From positions 1-64,000 of the forward strand of contig JAMFRU010000058.1 in assembly GCA_026224875.1 (NCBI GenBank): 64,000 bases of DNA. The letters are read 5' to 3'. This DNA is from Acidocella sp. Its GTDB lineage: Bacteria; Pseudomonadota; Alphaproteobacteria; Acetobacterales; Acetobacteraceae. The position numbers were made by a program, and so were the translations under genes. The notes under the pieces were generated by a model. The model saw nothing but the letters and a program-made list of their open reading frames with translations, ran no database searches and was not told the DNA's origin. This document shows positions 59,940 through 64,000 of the stretch, piece by piece. Position 1 is the first letter of the stretch. Every line of letters starts with the position of its first letter.

Positions 59940-62309
59940 ATGGATAGCATAATACGCAACGAAAAAAGTACTGGTGTTATCGCTCCTGTGGGGTTGCACG
60001 ACCATATCAAATCACTGCCGTTCCTCGGGCGCCTCGCGCTGGACCGCAAACAACTGGTGGCCGGCGAATGGACCGAGCTGACACTGACCTATGTGATCGG
60101 CGGGGTTGGCCTGGCGGACGGCGCCTGGCTCAAACTTGCCTTCAGATTCTATTCCGATTGGGCGCTGTTTCAGACCTCCGATCCGCGTGGGGCTAATTAT
60201 GTTTCGGCGGAATATCACGCCGCGCCGCTGCTGCCCGGGCAGAGTCCATCGACCGTGCAGGCGCTGAAAGTCCGGTTTGACCAAAAGGGTCATGAGAGGC
60301 CATTTCAGAAGGCCGTGATCATTGATATCGTCGATGGATATCTGAACCCCGGGGACCGTATTGTCATCCGTCTCGGTGACCGGCGGCAGGGCGGAGCGGG
60401 CACGCGGGTGCAAAGTTTCGCGGAACAGAATTTCCGCTTCCGCATGTTCGTCGATCCGCTCGGTAGTTCCAAATTCGCGGAGGTTCCGGGCGATTGCGTG
60501 GTGCAGATTGTGCCGGGCGCGCCGGCTGTTTTGCAGCTCATAGCACCTCGCCTTGCAGCACCGGGGCAGAAGTTTGATGCGCGTGTTCGCATAGATGATA
60601 TCTGGGGCAATACCTGCCGGGATCTGGCTTTGACGGGACGGCTGACGATTACCGGCCCAGGCGGCGACACGCAGGTTGTGGCGCTCGATTTTCCGGGGCA
60701 AGGCTGGGCGGTTGCGCTGCTGCGGGATGTAGCGCTGGCGGGGCAGGGGGAATACCGGCTGCTGGCCGAGATCGATAGCCTGTCCGTGCCGCCGGTCACG
60801 GCCTATGTGCAGATTGAGCCGGCGGCGAACGGGTTACGGACATTCTATGCCGATCTGCATGTGCATTCGGAAGACACTGTGGGAACCAACGACACGCCTT
60901 ATAATTTAACCTATGGCCGTGATGTCGCCGGGCTCGATGTGCTGGGATATACCGTTAATGATTTCAATATTACTGAATCGAAATGGATTAAGTCGGTCGA
61001 GCTGATTTCGGCGCTGAATGAGCCCGGCCGGTTTGTGTGTTATCCGGGAACCGAATGGTGTGGCAATTCCGCTGCCGGCGGCGACCGCAATGTGGTGTTT
61101 CTGCGCGATGGCACACCGCGGTTTCCGTTCGATGCGCAGGGTAATTCATTGCGCTCTTTCGAATGGAACGAATTCACCGCTGGCACGTTAAAGCCGGGGC
61201 TGTGGCCCGTCAATGAGCTGTGGGCAGCCTATGCGGATGACCCGGAAGGCCATCTGATGATCCCGCATGTTGGAGGCCGCCGCTGCATCTTTGATTGGCA
61301 CCATCCCGAACTGGAACGGCTGACGGAGATTACCTCGGCCTGGGGGCAGTTCCACTGGAGTTATGTGAATGCGCTGAGTAGGGGGTACCGCGTTGGGGCT
61401 TCGGCGGCGAGCGATGAGCACCAGGGCCGGCCGGGCGGCGGTGCGCCGGCTACTGCCGTATTTGGGTCACGTGGCGGACTTACCGGCGTTCTCGCTGAAA
61501 CATTGGACCGTGCTGCCATTGGCCGTGCCCTGCGCGCGCGGCGTACGTTTGCAACCACGGGTGAGCGCAGTTTCGCAAGCTTGCGCCAAGGCGATGTTTG
61601 GATGGGCGAAGAGGCGCAGGCGGATCCGGATTTGCCGCTGGCCTATCGGCTGCTTGGCGATGAAGGCTGGGAGGAGATCAGCCTCTACGATGCCGATCGC
61701 TGCATCTGGTCGCGCAATCTGCATCATGAGGCCGGCGTTTCGGCGCAACGCATTCGCATTCGTTTCGGTGGCGCCAGGATCAAGGACCGCTACCGGGCCG
61801 CGGTCTGGAGCGGCGAAATCTGCATGAAGGGTGCTACGATTCTCGATGTGCAGGGCGTTGGTTTCGACCATCCCGAGCAGAATTTCTGGCGCGACGGCGC
61901 AACCATTGTACGCTTCGTCACGCAGACGCATGGTGATACGGATGCGGTCGAACTGGTGTTGTCCAGCCTGGAAGGATGCCGGATTGAGATTCGCGCCGAC
62001 ATAGCAGGATACGCGAAGGTCGGGGATCCGCTGCATCCGCCGCCGCATGTACACGCGCCGTCTGTCGCTTTCGCACTATCGGGTACGGAGCTTATCGAGC
62101 AGGGCGGCGCCATGCTCGATATTCCCGGCGCGGAACTGAAGCTTTCTATCGACCGCCTTACCGACGCAGCTTTGCCCAGGGATGTGGCGGGTGAGATCGA
62201 TTTTCGGACTCTGGCGTTGGATGTACAACGGGAGTACGCGCTATTTATAACGGCACGGCAGCGCAATCAATCGCGGGTTTGGACCTCTCCGTTATTCCTG
62301 CGCTGCTGA
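59940..62309 (+). CDS. Large DUF3604/PHP-type metal hydrolase-like protein
   Basis: A 789-residue cytoplasmic protein without a signal. N-terminal beta-rich region (about 1-300), then a PHP-like metal-binding core: FYADLHVHSEDTVG (HxH at about 306-308), YPGTEWCGN (Glu about 361), MIPHVGGRRC (His about 442), SAASDEHQGRPG (Asp/His about 492-494), plus a C-terminal beta region. DUF3604 proteins have no firm function. Here the transporter operon implies it acts on the imported compound or its product. Confidence 0.8.
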   Translation: MDSIIRNEKSTGVIAPVGLHDHIKSLPFLGRLALDRKQLVAGEWTELTLTYVIGGVGLADGAWLKLAFRFYSDWALFQTSDPRGANYVSAEYHAAPLLPGQSPSTVQALKVRFDQKGHERPFQKAVIIDIVDGYLNPGDRIVIRLGDRRQGGAGTRVQSFAEQNFRFRMFVDPLGSSKFAEVPGDCVVQIVPGAPAVLQLIAPRLAAPGQKFDARVRIDDIWGNTCRDLALTGRLTITGPGGDTQVVALDFPGQGWAVALLRDVALAGQGEYRLLAEIDSLSVPPVTAYVQIEPAANGLRTFYADLHVHSEDTVGTNDTPYNLTYGRDVAGLDVLGYTVNDFNITESKWIKSVELISALNEPGRFVCYPGTEWCGNSAAGGDRNVVFLRDGTPRFPFDAQGNSLRSFEWNEFTAGTLKPGLWPVNELWAAYADDPEGHLMIPHVGGRRCIFDWHHPELERLTEITSAWGQFHWSYVNALSRGYRVGASAASDEHQGRPGGGAPATAVFGSRGGLTGVLAETLDRAAIGRALRARRTFATTGERSFASLRQGDVWMGEEAQADPDLPLAYRLLGDEGWEEISLYDADRCIWSRNLHHEAGVSAQRIRIRFGGARIKDRYRAAVWSGEICMKGATILDVQGVGFDHPEQNFWRDGATIVRFVTQTHGDTDAVELVLSSLEGCRIEIRADIAGYAKVGDPLHPPPHVHAPSVAFALSGTELIEQGGAMLDIPGAELKLSIDRLTDAALPRDVAGEIDFRTLALDVQREYALFITARQRNQSRVWTSPLFLRC

Positions 62310-62370
62310 GTGGGTGCCGGTGAGGGGCGCGTGCCCGGAATGATTTTGGACAAACTCCTGACCTGTCTCC

Positions 62371-63462
62371 TTACGCGGCGATGCTGGAGGTAGGACGGCT
62401 CGCGACAGCCTCGCGTACCAGGGGGATCAGCTCTTCGCCATATTGGATGGCATCCTCCAACGGGTCGAAACCGCGGATGAGGAAGGTGGTGACGCCGAGG
62501 TCGTAATAATCGAGCAGTGCTTCGGCCACCTGCGCGCCGGTGCCGACCAGCCCGGTGCTGTTGCCTTGCGCCCCGGTGATGCGGGCAAAGCCGGTCCACA
62601 GGCGCTTGTCCAGCCGGTCACCCTGGCCGGCGGCGTGCAACAGCCTGGCCGCGCCCTCGCTGCCTGGTGCGCCGGCAAAATCGCTTAGGCCGAGCTTGGC
62701 ACGCTCCGCTCTGGTTCGTTCTAGAATGGCGTCAGCACGGGCCCAGGCTGCATCTTCAGTGCGGGCCAGAATCGGGCGTAACGACAGGCTGAACGCGATG
62801 GTGCGGCCATGCCGCGCCGCTGCGGCACGTACGCGGGTGACCTGCTCGCGTACCTGTTCAAGTGTTTCGCCGAACAAAGCGTAGATATCGGCATATTTGC
62901 CGGCGGCCTCGATAGCCGCGGGAGATGAGCCGCCGAAAAAGATGGGGATATGCGGCTTCTGCACCGGCTTTTCAGAAATGAAGCCGCCTTTGAAACGGTA
63001 GTATTTTCCTTCATGGTCGAACGGCGCCTCCGCGGTCCAGAGCCGGCGCAGCAGGCTGACATATTCATCCGTTCGGGCGTAGCGCTCGTCCTTGTTCAGG
63101 AAATCGCCGTCGCGCTGCTGTTCGGTATCGTCCGCACCAGAAATGACATGCACTGAGGCACGGCCGCGCGAAAGATTGTCGATGGTGGCCAGGGTGCGGG
63201 CGGCAAGAGTGGGGGCGACGAAGCCGGGGCGGTGCGCCAGCATGATACCGAGTTTTTCCGTTACGGCGGCAACATATGTGCCGAGATGCAGACCGTCCGG
63301 CTGGGTGGAGCCATAGCCGATCAGCACACGATCAAATCCCGCGGCCTCATGCGCCTGGGCGAAGCGTTTCAGATAGTCGACATCGAATAATCCGGTCTCG
63401 GCGCGGAAGGCGATGTTTGCCGGATTGCGATGGGCGACGAGCCCCGTGAACGATATTGTCAT
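62371..63462 (-). CDS. LLM-class flavin monooxygenase (SsuD-like)
   Basis: A 363-residue luciferase-like FMNH2-dependent monooxygenase of the alkanesulfonate (SsuD) subgroup. Signature segments: AETGLFDVDYLKRFAQAHEAAGFDRVLIG (about 20-48), LMAHRPG-equivalent IMLAHRPGFVAPTLAARTLATIDNLSRGRASVHVISG (about 75-110), YYRFKGGF and IFFGGSSPAAI (about 178-190). The ATG at 63462 is used; an extension to 63585 is rejected. It would desulfonate an organosulfonate to aldehyde plus sulfite. The flavin reductase is not in the window. Confidence 0.9.
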   Translation of the reverse strand: MTISFTGLVAHRNPANIAFRAETGLFDVDYLKRFAQAHEAAGFDRVLIGYGSTQPDGLHLGTYVAAVTEKLGIMLAHRPGFVAPTLAARTLATIDNLSRGRASVHVISGADDTEQQRDGDFLNKDERYARTDEYVSLLRRLWTAEAPFDHEGKYYRFKGGFISEKPVQKPHIPIFFGGSSPAAIEAAGKYADIYALFGETLEQVREQVTRVRAAAARHGRTIAFSLSLRPILARTEDAAWARADAILERTRAERAKLGLSDFAGAPGSEGAARLLHAAGQGDRLDKRLWTGFARITGAQGNSTGLVGTGAQVAEALLDYYDLGVTTFLIRGFDPLEDAIQYGEELIPLVREAVASRPTSSIAA

Positions 63463-63574
63463 GACTGACGTCTCCGTGGGAATTTGAAGTTTGGTTTTGG
63501 CCTTGGGGCCAGTGCAAAGCAAATGAGTTATTCTTATGGGTTGATGAGTATCACAGAAGAGTTGTAAAATATTC

Positions 63575-63816
63575 CCGTACGCCAATGGCGCGAGGAAACT
63601 TGTACGCAGGGCGTTGAAGCCCGGCGTGGCGTGGCGTGGCGGTGGGCGCTGGGTACGCGCAGGCCGAGGGTGATGTTTTACCGCACCGCTTCCAGGGCAG
63701 CAGGCGCGGGGTGAGATTGCGCAGCACGATATTGGCGCCGAATTGCCGCGTCAGGCCACGTACCTCCACCGCATATTCGTTGCGTGTTGTTGTGCGGTTT
63801 CGATCTCTGCCAGCAT
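63575..63816 (-). pseudogene. Decayed SsuB-type ABC ATPase remnant
   Basis: An ATG at 63816 follows the ssuC stop. The best frame over about 63690-63770 reads EVRGLTRQFGANIVLRNLT, the start of a SsuB-type ATPase, followed by a broken nucleotide-binding loop (...CGKTSP), and there is no ATPase core after it. A different frame stops after 21 codons. It appears to be a degraded ssuB between ssuC and the monooxygenase. Confidence 0.7.
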
Positions 63817-63824
63817 GTTTATAT

Positions 63825-64000
63825 CTAAAACCCTTTTTCCGGGATGATGGAGGGGCGCCAGGAGAGAAGGTGCCGCTCCAGCGCGCGTACCGCCTGGTCC
63901 GTGGCCAGGCCAAGAAAAGCATAGATGAGAAGCCCGTCGAAGATGATATCAGTGCGGAGAAAATCACGTGCATTCATGACCAGATAGCCGATGCCGGCGG
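63825..64000 (-). CDS. ABC permease SsuC-like, C-terminal part (cut by window edge)
   Basis: The minus-strand frame from the window end to the TAG at 63825 gives about 58 residues: GYLVMNARDFLRTDIIF, DGLLIYAFLGLATDQAVRALE, RHLLSWRPSIIPEKGF. This is the end of an SsuC/TauC-type sulfonate permease, with the final membrane helix and the charged tail. The upstream part lies outside the window. Confidence 0.8.
   Translation of the reverse strand, partial: AGIGYLVMNARDFLRTDIIFDGLLIYAFLGLATDQAVRALERHLLSWRPSIIPEKGF

Overview
The window is GC-rich (by eye around 60 %) and reads as one chromosomal segment of an alphaproteobacterium, most likely an Acetobacteraceae member (Acidocella/Acidiphilium-like). 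This placement is an inference from gene order (yebC-ruvCAB-ybgC-tolQRA...tolB; rpsB-tsf-pyrH-frr-uppS-cdsA-dxr-rseP-bamA-skp-lpxD-fabZ-lpxA-lpxI), an RpoH promoter with a ROSE-like leader ahead of hsp20, frequent TTG/GTG starts and REP-like palindromes of acetic-acid-bacterial type. I ran no database search.

Layout. 1-0.8 kb: tail of an IS630-type transposase, then a heat-shock hsp20 unit with sigma-32 promoter, thermometer-like 5' UTR and terminator. 0.8-4.3 kb: minus-strand run of cytochrome b, molybdopterin oxidoreductase, DUF1223 protein and GT39 glycosyltransferase. 4.5-11 kb: small secreted protein, COG4280 membrane protein, prfB (read only with a programmed +1 frameshift), PBP1A and a Tat-exported amidase. 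11-21 kb: tRNA-Pro, MFS transporter, a composite inverted repeat, CPBP protease, CBS-BON protein, ferredoxin reductase, ccmAB and acnA. 22-30 kb: tRNA-Val, yebC-ruvCAB, ybgC-tolQRA, a lipoprotein paralogue of the TolA C-terminal domain, and tolB. 30.8-44.5 kb: a long translation/lipid/outer-membrane operon from rpsB to lpxI. 44.5-48.5 kb: gloA, sulfotransferase and two glycosyltransferases. 48.5-50.1 kb: a decay zone with tRNA-Asn, tRNA-Leu and broken genes.

50-57 kb is the most unusual part: a tightly packed minus-strand series led by a GntR regulator and a divergent HflX-type GTPase, followed by an unknown protein, an isopenicillin-N-synthase-like oxygenase, a glutamine-synthetase-like ligase, a nitrilase and an XRE-cupin (PuuR-like) regulator. 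Together they suggest an uncharacterised nitrogen-compound pathway. 57-64 kb: a divergent ABC importer of the NitT/TauT type with a large DUF3604/PHP-type hydrolase, then on the other strand an SsuD-like flavin monooxygenase, a decayed ssuB and the end of ssuC, pointing to organosulfur or similar small-molecule scavenging.

Within the envelope operons the genes cooperate in peptidoglycan (uppS, PBP1A, amidase), isoprenoid and phospholipid supply (dxr, cdsA), outer-membrane protein assembly (bamA, skp, rseP), lipid A (lpxD, lpxA, lpxI, fabZ) and envelope constriction (Tol). pal and lpxB, usual neighbours, are not at their customary positions here.
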